Assembly (NCBI GenBank): GCA_009731375.1 | Contig: BJOX01000191.1 | Coordinates: 591,779-625,005, forward strand | DNA length: 33,227 nt | Origin: Paulinella micropora | Lineage: Eukaryota > Cercozoa > Imbricatea > Euglyphida | Reading direction: 5' to 3' | Part shown: positions 19,619 through 30,380 of the stretch, piece after piece | Numbering within the stretch: position 1 is the first letter of the stretch | Layout: every line of letters starts with the position of its first letter | The notes under the pieces: generated by a model | What the model was told of the DNA's origin: nothing | The model's input: the letters and a program-made list of their open reading frames with translations, nothing else | Database searches by the model: none | Made by a program: the position numbers and the translations under genes

Positions 19619-21148
19619 ATGGCAAACACCATGTTTGGAACGTCGATGAACAGAGGGTTTAAAGTGGACCCACCGCCATTTAACAGCAGAGACCCAGATT
19701 GGGATAATTGGGAATATGGGTTCCTTGCTGTTCTGGCGATCTATGATCCCTTAGCGATAGGGTGGCTACCTCCCCACAAACGACACCCTCTGTATACACA
19801 AGCGAAGCTGACAGTTTCTTTCAATCTACCTACTGAACCACCTCTTTCACCTTCCGGAGATAGCGAGGACGAGAGTCAGGACAGGGCAGACAGTAAGAAA
19901 CCTACAGTAAAGAAAGAACCTACCAGCTCTTCCTCCAGCTCTGCCTTACCTGTCAAAAAAGAACAAGACGTTAGAACTAGTTCTGCTTTGCCTGATCCAT
20001 CTTCTTCCCCAGAAACTGCTGAGCATAAAGAGCTTGAAGAGAGTTCGGTCCCTATACTAACTACCGCATCTAGACCAAACCCCCTCATTGCATCTTTTGC
20101 TACAACTAAGTACTACCAGCAGGTTGAAGAAAGGTATAGACTGAAACATAACCGATTTATCTTTGCTCTCTTAATTCAGTCCTGCTCTAAGGACAATGAA
20201 GCTATGTCTGTGATCAGAACAGCGGGGTCAGATGGAGTCGAATGTTTCATGGCATTGAGGAAGAGATATGGAGGTCTCGACCTTGTCAAATGGAAAGAAA
20301 GACAAGACTTCCTTGACCTTTCTTACCCCAAAAAGATTCAAGACGTAAGACCCTGGTTGACTCTCTTTCACAGCAATATTGCTGATCAAGAGTCAGTCAT
20401 GAAAGTCCCATGACCAGAACTCGTAAAGATAGAAATGGTCATGAAAAAGATAGAACACCTGACCGAGTTCGACAGTTTTCGCAACAAGGTCACCAACCTC
20501 CTTCCGGAGGAACGACCGGGTTGGGAATCCTTTGTAAAAGTAATTGAACAGGTTGCTCAAACAGAGGAATCCAAAAACAAAATGAAGAAACTTTACTCGT
20601 CAGGGGGCGGTTTCCGTTCCCTTTCGTCTAAAACTTCATCTGGTGTGGGAACTAAAAGCGACCCCATAACAGTCAACCTTAGGGGAAACCAAGCTGGTAA
20701 GGTATTCCAAGGTTGCTACAACTGTCATGGGGATCATCAAATCAAAATTTGCATTGTCCCCTGTAATCTTCCCGAGTGCCCTCGAGACGGACATGTCCCG
20801 GTGAATTGCCCCATAAGGAAGAAGGCAGCAAGAATAGTCAACTTAGCAAAAGGAGTAGGAGAGCTGAGTCTGACCAGGACAGATAAGAATAAAGAGGGCA
20901 GTAAAGGAAAGAGAAAGATGAGGCGACAGAAGAAAGAAGTAGGGAAGGAGAAAAGGAAGTTGAAATCATCTGATTTCATCAAGAAGAAAACAGCGAAGAC
21001 AAAGACGATTAGTCTGAACGCAGGAGGTTCTGACTCCTCTTCTTCTGGTAGTTCTGAAGAAGAAGAAGAGGAGTCCGAAGCTCATGATGAGAATGGAGGT
21101 GAGGAGGGAGTAGGGGAAATAGGGTACATCAATCACATGACGCAATAA
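19619..21148 (+). pseudogene. gag: Copia-like retrotransposon gag, interrupted by one in-frame TGA
   Basis: One reading frame of 510 codons, broken only by TGA at 20411-20413: 264 codons before it, and the same frame open to tandem stops at 21146. Gag coats retrotransposon RNA in virus-like particles. The N-terminal half (FKVDPPPFNSRDPDWDNWEY, later KYYQQVEERYRLKHNRFIFA) resembles Ty1/copia gag of the UBN2 type. The second half has a zinc knuckle CYNCHGDHQIKIC (about 20713-20752; C-x2-C-x3-H-x4-C) and a second C-x4-C-x4-H-x4-C, then a long Lys/Arg-rich stretch and an acidic Ser/Glu tail. A Lys/Ser/Glu-rich insertion at about residues 80-145 divides the N-terminal half. No protease, integrase or reverse transcriptase follows, so this is an orphan or domesticated gag. 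The codon after KVP may once have been CGA. TGA is a real stop here, since the gene at 24195 ends with it. Confidence 0.72.
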
Positions 21149-21678
21149 TAAATAATAATGTCCGCCCCCCGACCGGTCGTAGAGATTTCAACTTTTGCAC
21201 GCGAAGTGTAAATCATTAAAATTTTATCACAAAACACTTAAAAATCATTTAATTATAATTAATATTGAAAAAAAAAACATAATAAAACCATTTTTATCAT
21301 GCGCCAGACGCCGGTAAGCTTCGGTTCATACCGGTTATAGCGCGCTGTTATGCGGACCTGTACCCAGTCACATTCGCACTCGCACCATCGCTCAAGCTAT
21401 GGTTTTATACAAGAAAACATTGTCCCAAAGTATTATTACTTCTTTTTGAGCTTTTTTTCAAATAAGTCTATTGATTTTCGCGGTCACATGGCATCCCGGG
21501 CGGTCCCCCGCCACCCTACCGCGCTAGACCATGTAATTGCACGCAGTCACAAAAAATACAAGCACAATGCAGCACATTTGCACCCTAAATGAGCAAAAAA
21601 AACATGCTTTCATTTGCATTTTCATTTTCTATTAATATTCCACATACTTACCGCGGGTGGTGGCACCTGCGGCACTCG
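21149..21678. other. Downstream of gag: no pol, no gene
   Basis: AT-rich, then mixed sequence; small ORFs without motifs. A reverse transcriptase or integrase frame would be expected here in an intact copia element and is absent. Confidence 0.6.
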
Positions 21679-22020
21679 CCGCGCCACCACCCGCCATCTC
21701 GTGCACCAAAGCGCGCACTCCCATACTTACTCTTACAAACCATGACTGAGCGAAGGTTATGTGCGTGATTTCCTGTTGTGCGTCACAATTTAACAGGAAA
21801 TCGCAAACATCTGTCACTGGTGGCACGCACTGCCACCCGCCACCTAAAAACCGCGCCACCACCCGTCATCTCGTGCACCAAAGCGCACACTCCCACACTT
21901 ACTATAACAAACCATGACCGAGCGAAGGTTATGTGCGTGATTTCCTGTTGTGTGTCACAATTTAACAGGAAATCACACGCATCTGTCACTGGTGGCACGC
22001 ACTGCCACCCGCCACCTAAA
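21679..22020. repeat. 172-bp tandem duplication, each with an internal hairpin
   Basis: Two copies (21679-21850 and 21851-22020), about 95% alike, start CCGCGCCACCACCCG. Each contains GATTTCCTGTTGTG...CACAATTTAACAGGAAATC, an 11-bp stem with further pairing. Preceded by a partial GTGGTGGCACC inverse of the unit start. Not coding. Confidence 0.85.
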
Positions 22021-22101
22021 AACCAGCAGCCACACAGCAGGAACTACGGCAGCCAGCCGCGGGGGGTGCGGAGGGGGGGGGGGGGGGGGGGGAAAGGCAA
22101 C

Positions 22102-22352
22102 NNNNNNNNNNNNNNNNNNNNNNNNNNNNNNNNNNNNNNNNNNNNNNNNNNNNNNNNNNNNNNNNNNNNNNNNNNNNNNNNNNNNNNNNNNNNNNNNNNN
22201 NNNNNNNNNNNNNNNNNNNNNNNNNNNNNNNNNNNNNNNNNNNNNNNNNNNNNNNNNNNNNNNNNNNNNNNNNNNNNNNNNNNNNNNNNNNNNNNNNNNN
22301 NNNNNNNNNNNNNNNNNNNNNNNNNNNNNNNNNNNNNNNNNNNNNNNNNNNN
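22102..22352. other. Assembly gap (251 N)
   Basis: N run entered through poly-G (22074-22092) and left through poly-C (22353-22376), a possible foldback or misjoined G/C tract. Confidence 1.
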
Positions 22353-22412
22353 CCCCCCCCCCCCCCCCCCCCCCCCGCCCCCGCCCCACCTGCCGGCCGC
22401 GACCAATCCTGT

Positions 22413-24123
22413 CATATGTCGTCCGGAGGCTGTTAGTCAGGATCAATCACTTCCCATCATTTTTTCTGTAGAAATTTTTGCTGGTGATTACAAGGTAACA
22501 TTTGTAATTCAAATAATGAAATCCAAATTGAAATTAGTGTTGATCTTGCTTCAAACGCTAAGAAAACGCAGGAAATACATACAAAAACCACCCAAAAATT
22601 TTTCCGACTTTTTTCTTCACACAAACCGCCACAAAATATGGTTTTGCTCCATAGGGTTTTCCCGAAATATCGGTGAGAATTTGGGGACATTTGGGGAAAA
22701 AAGGAAATGGTAATGGGGAAAAAGTAGTTGGGGAGGGTCTTCAATTCTCTTCTCGTTCTTTCTTGACTCTTATTTTCTTATAAAGCCAGTTGAGAATTCA
22801 ACACAGTACGTCTCAATAAACATCTCAATATTATCTGTACCAAACCACTTTTCGCCAAAATGTAAACTGACAGAGCACCATGCAATTGAAATCCGGTCCC
22901 TGAGAGAGGTGGAAAATGAGAAAAATCGATGTTTCATTTACAAAGTAAGTGCTACAAGGCTGGAAATTAGGTCAAATATGTTACTTTATCATCCTACCCA
23001 TGTGAAAATTGTTTTCTGTTGTTGAAAACCATGGAATCTATGAAATCGAAAATTTCGTTTTTGGTTCAGACAGACCTCAGTGGACTCATTCCCCTGTGCA
23101 TTTCGAAAACGTTGCTCCTCCATCTATTTTATGAATGGAAATGCATCTACAAGTCACAGATACGTGGTTGAACACAAAAAATTGGAAGAGGAAAATGATG
23201 GGAGGGTTCGAGATGCAAAAAGGCTGAACCACTCATTTCGAGATTTTGAGCCTTACAGCTAATATTAACAAATTCGTTTTACACACGCTTAGAATGCATC
23301 AGTATACGACCGTGGAAGCGTTTCTAAGCAGGCTGAAAGCCTTGTGCATGGCATTCTGAGCACCAATCCATATTTTATTGACTGAATTCGTTATGTAAGT
23401 TTTCTCAGCCTCTAGGCTTTCTCGCCACAAACCGTCTGGGGAAATACGAAATGCAATCATGGTAATCGAATCAGGTGCTTTCTAGATTTGTTTCTGCTCA
23501 TTTGGAGACAAGATTCACTTTTTCATTTTTGTCAGAGTGAAAGTTGAAGGTATTTTGCTAGCATTTTTTGTAGCGAGCAAGGCAAGAAACCGGACAAAAA
23601 TTTATGAACGGTATTGAAAGAGTGATCATCGAAACATATTTAATAATCAATATGCACAGAACGCTATGTGGAGAGAGTTCTCCAAAGATTCCAAACTACT
23701 TTGGGAAGCATGGTCTTCCTAGTTTGGCCGGTCCAGGCCAAGCACCGCAAAATCAGGGAATTTTAGCGAGCGAAATGTCAAAAAGAAGGGGATGAGCGGA
23801 GGAACTGAAAAGTAGAGATTGAGTCTGTTTAAATCGTTCTCAAATAGTAAATTTAATAGATAATTAGTCATTCTATGGAACACATATAAAAAATACGATT
23901 TTTTTCAATAAATCTTAATATATTTTACAAAGTTTGCACTGTTTCTGCTTATGTCAAAAATCAACTTGAACATGTGCTTTCACAAGGTTGTGAAATCAAG
24001 ATATTAGATTTGCATTCCATAATATAATAATTCTTTCACAAAACACACAACTTTCACAGCACCAATTAGCTTACTTATTTCAAAATCTGTTCCTCCCAAC
24101 TAACAGCCTCGGGACGACATATG
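22413..24123. mobile_element. 1.7-kb DNA-transposon-like element with 25-bp terminal inverted repeats
   Basis: CATATGTCGTCCGGAGGCTG(TTAGT) at 22413-22437 and its inverse at 24099-24123 match 24 of 25. The interior is AT-rich with only ORFs up to 95 codons and no transposase motif, so it is probably non-autonomous. The target duplication is unclear because the outermost CATATG is itself palindromic. Superfamily not assigned. Confidence 0.68.
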
Positions 24124-24194
24124 TACATACATACATGAACATTCACTGCTTTGCACACTAGTTTATGCATGTAAGTACCTAGTGAATCACCGAC

Positions 24195-25857
24195 TCAAGC
24201 TTGCCACTCCTGATCATCACTGCAATCCTCTTGCTCCTCTTCTGGATCGCCGTCGCCACACTCCTCGCACCCTCGCCAATCGGGGTGGCTGGGTGCGATG
24301 GAGTTGGCGCATAATGATTCGCACTGCGGGCAGATGTAGTCTTTCTGATCCTCAGGCAGCCAGGCTTCCTGATCTTGCTTCTCTTCATCGGCGCCAACGT
24401 AGGACACACCTGCCGCCACTGCACGGACAGGTCTGGACGAGGATGAAGAGGATCCGGAGGAGGGAGGGGAAGAAGAAGAAGAAGAAGAAGAAGAAGAAGA
24501 AGAAGAAGAAGAAGAAGAAGAAGAAGAAGAAGAAGAAGAAGAAGAAGAAGAAGAAGAAGAAGAAGAAGAAGAAGAAGAGGAAGAGGCGGAAGAGGATCCC
24601 TTAGCATCCTGAACAGCAGGGCTGTTCTCTTCTAGCCTCTTACGCAGCGCAGCCAGTTTGCCGGACACAGGTAAGCCTAACTCTCGCAGCTTCTCCTTGC
24701 ACTGCTTCTTTGTGAGGTTGGCATATCCCACGTCTCCTTCTTTGGATGCGTCTGGATCCGCAGGCATGTTCTCCTCGAGGCGCGTTCTGAGCTCGGCGAC
24801 CCGCCCGTCGCTTGGTAAGCCCATGTCTTGCAGCATCTTCCGCAGCTCCGCTGCCTTGAAGGCGTCGAATCTCCCCTTCTTTGCCTTCTTGCGCTTCGAG
24901 CGGGATGTAGCCTCCTTACGAAAGTAGGCGATCTTGTCGTCCCGGCTCATCCCAGTCGTAGCCTCCGATCGGACGTGGACGGCCACCTGCTTCCCTCCAG
25001 TGCCGTGCACTGTTGGGCACTTTTCTCCGTTGGGATGTCCAGGATGGGGCTGCTTGACACGCTGGGTGCACTTCTCGCACCGGGGGCCGACTTCAGAGTC
25101 CTGCCGGAGGTCGATGACGATAGGGTCTGCGTCGTTGACAGAGCTGTTGAGTGCTCCGTACAGGACGCCGGACACAAACACTTTGCCTTCTGCCTTCTCA
25201 GGCGCAGGGCGGGAATACTTAAACGATCGAAGCTCCCGAAACCCCCAGGAGCCAAGCTTGCGTGGACGCACTGGGTTGGCCTTGATCCACGCCTCGATGA
25301 CGTCGGCATCGTGCCCGTAGTATCGGTTGTGCTCGTAGCCTGCGCCCTCCATAGCTTCCAGCCAGTCTTCTATAAGCGCAAATCCACGCCCCTGCTCGAC
25401 CTGAGCTTGCACAAAGACGTGGGCGAACTTCCGTTTGGATCCGTCACACGGATTCCACGCGTGCTTAGCGCAGAGACAGTGCGTCTCCATGTCGATGCCA
25501 TACTTTTCACGGTAGCAGGATTCTGCATACAAGAACTCGTAGTTCTGAAAATCCCCGCCACCGTCACCGGTACGGACACCAGGGCCAGGAAGGGACGAAA
25601 TCTCACCGCTGCCTCCGTCCGCCTCACTGCGGCAGTGAAAGTCCCAAACGTAGCGCGTCGTTGCCCCGGAGTGCGCAGTCATCATCACGTTATGTATGTA
25701 CTTGTACTGCAGATGCCCGTCCGCGCGTCGAGTCACCAACGTGAAAAGCAAGTTGTTCATCTTGCATCCGTTCTCTGAGTACCACGAGATGTAGTCCTGG
25801 TAGATGACCCACTGGCCCGACCCAGCCTCCAATGCGTCGATGCGCGCCTGGATGTAG
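24195..25857 (-). CDS. DDE-transposase-like protein with two SAP domains and polyserine tract (5' partial)
   Basis: A 554-codon exon ending in TGA. The first bases follow a likely acceptor (minus strand GGTGGTGTAG at 25858), and the apparent start at 25880 is TTG, so a 5' exon is missing. The N-terminal part resembles eukaryotic DDE transposases: YQDYISWYSENGC (candidate first Asp, residue 21), GDGGGDFQNYEFLYAE (second), and CAKHAWNPCDG like the H-x-K-G-x-CDG block of that family. Then come a Cys/His cluster (RCEKCTQ...HPGHPNGEKC), two SAP DNA-binding helices (FKAAELRKMLQDMGLPSDG and LTKKQCKEKLRELGLPVSG), about 45 serines encoded by (TTC)n at 24469-24590, and a C-terminal CPQC...CEEC zinc ribbon. 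It is GC-rich compared with the AT-rich DNA before it. No terminal repeats are visible around it. It may be an active transposase, a domesticated one or a host nuclear protein; the DDE assignment is moderate, SAP strong. Confidence 0.72.
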
Positions 25858-25995
25858 CTACACCACCAAACGCACAACAAGTGCAGTCGACAGTGACATC
25901 AAAACTTTTTGCCTCGCAATACCAGCAGATGATCTGAGTGAGTTTACACAGGTCATCTGATGGGCTTGCAATCATTAGAGGATAATATGAGCCTT

Positions 25996-26046
25996 GTGAT
26001 CTTCGGTGTTTAATTTGCTTCAGTCAAATTAAACACCGGAAATCAC
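25996..26046. other. 51-bp hairpin next to the SAP-domain gene
   Basis: GTGAT-CTTCGGTGTTTAATTTG, a 7-nt loop CTTCAGT, then CAAATTAAACACCGGAAATCAC. The stem is almost perfect over 22 bp. It lies on the 5' side of the minus-strand gene. It could be a small foldback element or a structured 5' leader. Confidence 0.75.
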
Positions 26047-26156
26047 CAGTAACGTCCTGCCTTTGCAAAACACACACAACACACATGATGCAGCCGCCGA
26101 GCTGTGTGCTGCACACTCTGCGCGCGCGCGAAACAGGCAAGACCACAGCAGCAACA

Positions 26157-26159
26157 TAT

Positions 26160-26246
<87 letters not shown>

Positions 26247-26263
26247 TATAGATATATAGATAT

Positions 26264-26319
<56 letters not shown>

Positions 26320-26320
26320 G

Positions 26321-26392
<72 letters not shown>

Positions 26393-26467
26393 CTGATAGA
26401 TGGATGGATGGATGGATGGATGGATGGATAGATAAGTAGATAAACGATAGATAGATAGATAGATGAA
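26157..26467. repeat. (GATA)n array
   Basis: About 300 bp of GATA with (GGAT)n at 26399-26428. The minus-strand ORF across it and the gap is spurious. Confidence 0.97.
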
Positions 26468-26663
26468 ATATCGACTAATGTCAGAAAAAAGGAGCTTCTG
26501 ATTTCGTCAACCAGGAAGTCTGTGGGTAAAGTATTAACCCGATGCCCAGCTAAGCCGTGATGTTTGCACGGAAGGGACTGATACAGGCAATACCAAAGCT
26601 CCCTAGTACCAGGCGGGGCCAGGGCTCGTTCCATAAAGCGCCCCTTGCAGAACGAGCTCCCAC
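26468..26663. other. Unique segment before gap, nothing recognised
   Basis: About 195 bp ending at the gap. No ORF with recognisable content. Confidence 0.5.
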
Positions 26664-27137
26664 NNNNNNNNNNNNNNNNNNNNNNNNNNNNNNNNNNNNN
26701 NNNNNNNNNNNNNNNNNNNNNNNNNNNNNNNNNNNNNNNNNNNNNNNNNNNNNNNNNNNNNNNNNNNNNNNNNNNNNNNNNNNNNNNNNNNNNNNNNNNN
26801 NNNNNNNNNNNNNNNNNNNNNNNNNNNNNNNNNNNNNNNNNNNNNNNNNNNNNNNNNNNNNNNNNNNNNNNNNNNNNNNNNNNNNNNNNNNNNNNNNNNN
26901 NNNNNNNNNNNNNNNNNNNNNNNNNNNNNNNNNNNNNNNNNNNNNNNNNNNNNNNNNNNNNNNNNNNNNNNNNNNNNNNNNNNNNNNNNNNNNNNNNNNN
27001 NNNNNNNNNNNNNNNNNNNNNNNNNNNNNNNNNNNNNNNNNNNNNNNNNNNNNNNNNNNNNNNNNNNNNNNNNNNNNNNNNNNNNNNNNNNNNNNNNNNN
27101 NNNNNNNNNNNNNNNNNNNNNNNNNNNNNNNNNNNNN
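26664..27137. other. Assembly gap (474 N)
   Basis: Resumes inside a (GTAG)n/(GATA)n array. Confidence 1.
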
Positions 27138-27158
27138 GTAGGTAGGTAGGTAGGTAGG

Positions 27159-27213
<55 letters not shown>

Positions 27214-27214
27214 G

Positions 27215-27263
<49 letters not shown>

Positions 27264-27275
27264 GGATGGATAGAT
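27138..27275. repeat. (GTAG)n then (GATA)n
   Basis: About 140 bp of tetranucleotide repeat continuing from the gap. Confidence 0.97.
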
Positions 27276-27292
27276 ATGTTTGGTCTATCACT

Positions 27293-27890
27293 ATCAGGAC
27301 ATTCTGCACATGTGACATTGTCATGTAACATGTTTTTGTCATCTATTCAATGACGCCTTCACGATTTACATGTGTTTGTCATGTAGTACATGGTACATGC
27401 GAACGTCACTTTTCTTGATTCCCAAACGTGTTATGCGTTTTTCATGAGTTACTCATGCATTACATGTGTTTGTCATGTAGTACATGGTACATGCGAAAGT
27501 CACTTTTCTTCATTCCCAAACGTGTTATGCGTTTTCATAAGTAACTCATGTATTGCATGTGTTCGTCATGTAGTACATGGTACATGTGAAAGTCACTTTT
27601 CCCCATTCCCAAACTTGTTATGCGTTTTCATAAGTAATTCATGTATTACATGTGTTGATCATGTACACACAAGGACATGACTTTCTCATGTAGATATGAA
27701 TTTGTCATGTATTTTGTATTACGTAAAAAACACATTGTAATACATGATACAAACGGTGTAAACAAAAACATGAGAAAATCACGTATTCATCCTGCATGAT
27801 TAAATCATGCTGTACATGATTTACCTATGTAAGACCGAGCGCATCTTTGTGTAAAAAAAACACGAGAAAATCATTTTTTGGACCTGTTTA
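27293..27890. repeat. ACATG-rich repeat with 93-bp tandem units
   Basis: Begins CAGGACATTCTGCACATG. From 27368, three units of 93-94 bp (starts 27368, 27462, 27555, partial at 27648) share TGTCATGTAGTACATGGTAC and ATTCCCAAACGTGTTATGCG. Beyond 27660, irregular CATGTA/TACATG palindromes continue. The 96-codon ORF at 27390 exists because 93 is a multiple of three. Confidence 0.85.
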
Positions 27891-28388
27891 TGCGACTAGC
27901 ATACAGGCATGATATCTTCATATATTACATGAAATTGTCATGTAGTACATGATATTGTGGGGCCGGCCTGCAGCACCCTGAACCTACTTTGCAGCTACCG
28001 TGTGTTCGAAGGAGCAGCTGCAGTGGCAAGAACTTTTGCTCACGGCCGTCCTGGCATGCGACTAGCATACAGGCATGATATCTTCATATATTACATGAAA
28101 TTGTCATGTAGTACATGATATTGTGGGGCCGGCCTGCAGCACCCTGAACCTACTTTGCAGCTACCGTGTGTTCGAAGGAGCAGCTGCAGTGGCAAGAACT
28201 TTTGCTCACGGCCGTCCTGGCATGCGACTAGCATACAGGCATGATATCTTCATATATTACATGAAATTGTCATGTAGTACATGATATTGTGGGGCCGGCC
28301 TGCAGCACCCTGAACCTACTTTGCAGCTACCGTGTGTTCGAAGGAGCAGCTGCAGTGGCAAGAACTTTTGCTCACTGCCGTCCTGGCA
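27891..28388 (+). repeat. Three near-identical 166-bp tandem units
   Basis: Units start at 27891, 28057 and 28223 with TGCGACTAGCATACAGGCAT and contain GTCATGTAGTACATGATATT and AGCTACCGTGTGTTCGAAGG. They appear identical except for one late substitution (CACGGCC to CACTGCC) in the third. One frame encodes SYRVFEGAAAVARTF. The third unit continues into sequence that matches 28805-28850. Confidence 0.93.
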
Positions 28389-28562
28389 TACAAGGAACAG
28401 GATGGCTGCAGGAATCCCTGGAGTTAACGTAGTCCCTAACCATTGCACCACGAAAGCATGCACCGATAACAGCTCCTAAACTGTGGTGCCTGCAGGAGTT
28501 GGTGCTGAGTGAAGGTGCTGAGATACTTGGGGTCACAGGAACAATCAGGGGATCCCCTCTAG

Positions 28563-29135
28563 GTGTCGGGCCAGAAGTCTCTTGCCATTGATCGACCTTG
28601 GCGACCACCGTGTCTTCGGGCCTGGGCTCGCCCCGACGGAGTTCAGACATGCCAGCAAGGCCTAGTAAAGATGCATGATATGTACATGTTGTACATGAGA
28701 TTTTTACAGCCGGTTTTACATGGCTTTCGCGCGAAACTACTTTACAGCTATCGTGTGTTCGATGTAGAAGCTATAGTAGCCAGAATTTTTGTTTACTGCC
28801 GTCCCGGCATAGAAGGAGCAGGATGGCTGCAGGAATCCCTGGAGTTAGCGTGTTCCCTAGGAGATCCAACTGAAGGCTTTGACTTTAACACGCTAAGAAC
28901 ACCAACAGGCTCTGGGAATTCTGAGTAGCATATTACCAGGCATGTGGCTGGAATCTCAACCATAAATGAAGCTGTATTTGCAGAAATGCAATTAAAATGG
29001 AGTTCAATAACAGGTTTTCATTATAAACAACATCAGAAATACGCAGGGGCAATTCTTCCGAACGTTAACAAAGACACTGTCATGGATGATTACATGATTA
29101 AATCGCACACTATGAGTTTGTCATGTAATACATGA
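28563..29135 (+). pseudogene. Decayed coding segment inside an ACATG-rich repeat
   Basis: Two open stretches in one frame (28563-28928 and 28944-29135) separated by TAG at 28926. The protein-like part starts near 28700: AKLLYSYRVFDVEAIVAR, then RPGIEGAGWLQESLEL, and after the stop NEAVFAEMQLKWSS. The 166-bp repeats at 27891-28388 encode a related SYRVFEGAAAVARTF...HGRPG, so this is a copy of the same segment, not random sequence. There is no ATG at the start of either stretch. I do not recognise the family; a transposon remnant or captured exon are both possible. Confidence 0.35.
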
Positions 29136-29403
29136 TTTACGCAGTGCGAAGAAAACATAAGAAAATCAGTCACGGTTTTCTTGACCCGTTCATGCGGCTA
29201 GTATAAAGGCATGACATGTACATTTAATACATGACTATGTCATGTACTACATGACAACACCACATGTCTAGAGCCAGAAACCAGTCATTATTCAGACGTG
29301 TTAAATTGTAACCATGTATTTATTCAAAAAATTAAAATAGAAACCAAAGGGAGTGCCCTTTATTGCATAAACAGCCATCATTAAACGCTAATAAATTTAT
29401 AAT
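29136..29403. repeat. Second partial copy of the ACATG-rich family
   Basis: From about 29080, the order CATGATTAAATC, CATGATTTAC, AGAAAATCA, GCGGCTAGTATAAAGGCATG and GTCATGTACTACATGAC parallels 27797-27955, so a larger unit of about 1.3 kb is repeated. The rest to 29403 is unremarkable. Confidence 0.6.
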
Positions 29404-29489
29404 GCAAGAGCAGGCAAGGACAACTACAACAACAACAACAACAACATCAGCAGCAGCAGCAGCAGCAACAGCGATGAGAACAACCACAG

Positions 29490-29539
<50 letters not shown>

Positions 29540-29549
29540 GCTACTACTA

Positions 29550-29582
<33 letters not shown>

Positions 29583-29980
29583 CAACTACAACTACAACTA
29601 CAACATGTGCAACAAGAAAAAAAAAAGAAGAAGAAGAAGAAGAAGAAGAAGAAGAAGAAGAAGAAGAAGAAGAAGAAGAAGAAGAAGAAGAAGAAGAAGA
29701 AGAAGAAGAAGAAGAAGAAGAAGAAGAAGAAGAAGAAGAAGAAGAAGAAGAAGAAGAAGAAGAAGAAGGAGGAGGAGGAGGAGGAGGAGGAGGAAGGAGG
29801 AGGAAGAAAGAAAGGAAGAAAGGAAGAAAGGAAGAAAGGAAGAAAGGAAGAGGAAGAAGAAGAAGAAGAAGAAGAAGAAGAAGAAGAAGAAGAAGAAGAA
29901 GAAGAAGAAGAAGAAGAAGAAGAAGAAGAAGAAGAAGAAGAAGAAGAAGAAGAAGAAGAAGAAGAAGAAGAAGAAGAAGA
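29404..29980. repeat. (CAA), (CAG), (CTA), (CTG) then long (GAA)n arrays
   Basis: Short trinucleotide blocks to 29604, then (GAA)n to 29766, (GGA) and (GGAAGAAA) blocks, and (GAA)n to 29980. Poly-Glu, poly-Lys and poly-Arg ORFs are artefacts. Confidence 0.96.
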
Positions 29981-30380
29981 TGATACAGTAGTTCAATCTA
30001 AAACAAATCCAAGCCAAGCCAAGAACCGCAGGGAAAAACAACTTGAAGCAACCAATCAATTTCAGCCGAATCTCGCCGTGAAAAAGGCAATTCACACGTG
30101 CATGCCAAATATTTTTTGAAATCGAGCCGTTTGCGTTTGAAAGCCGTCGGTTGGTCTCGTTCAGAGAATTCGAATGGTGTCAACCGCGCGGCGCTTCTCG
30201 ATGTGCCCCAAGCCTGTGCTTCGCAAAAGGTACTCGTTTGTCGCTTCATTGTTCTTTGTCTAGGTGCCACTCGGCCTGCATTTGCAGCGAACTCGAAGTC
30301 GAAGTCATCATTAAATTTCGTAGATCCGAGGTACTTGGAACCGTTGTTGTTTACGTTACGTTGTTTCGAATTCTTGTTTG
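29981..30380. other. Low-repeat stretch, no gene proven
   Basis: Contains weak exon-like pieces at 30174-30229 and 30264-30330 with GT/AG borders, but the intron between would be only 34 nt. No family recognised. Confidence 0.4.

Noticed and set aside
20411-20413. Selenocysteine or recoded TGA
   Set aside because: TGA ends the gene at 24195 normally, and gag proteins are not selenoproteins; simple mutation or stop readthrough is more likely.
24182-24604. Plus-strand ORF ending in poly-Lys
   Set aside because: It is the shadow of the minus-strand SAP-domain gene across its (TTC)n tract.
24828-25778. 316-codon plus-strand ORF
   Set aside because: Antisense to the SAP/DDE-like gene; the minus strand carries the domain motifs.
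27891-28388. CRISPR-like array
   Set aside because: The 166-bp units are directly adjacent, with no unique spacers, in a eukaryotic context.
30174-30330. Two-exon gene start with GT/AG borders
   Set aside because: The intron would be 34 nt and the product matches nothing I know; kept only as a weak note.
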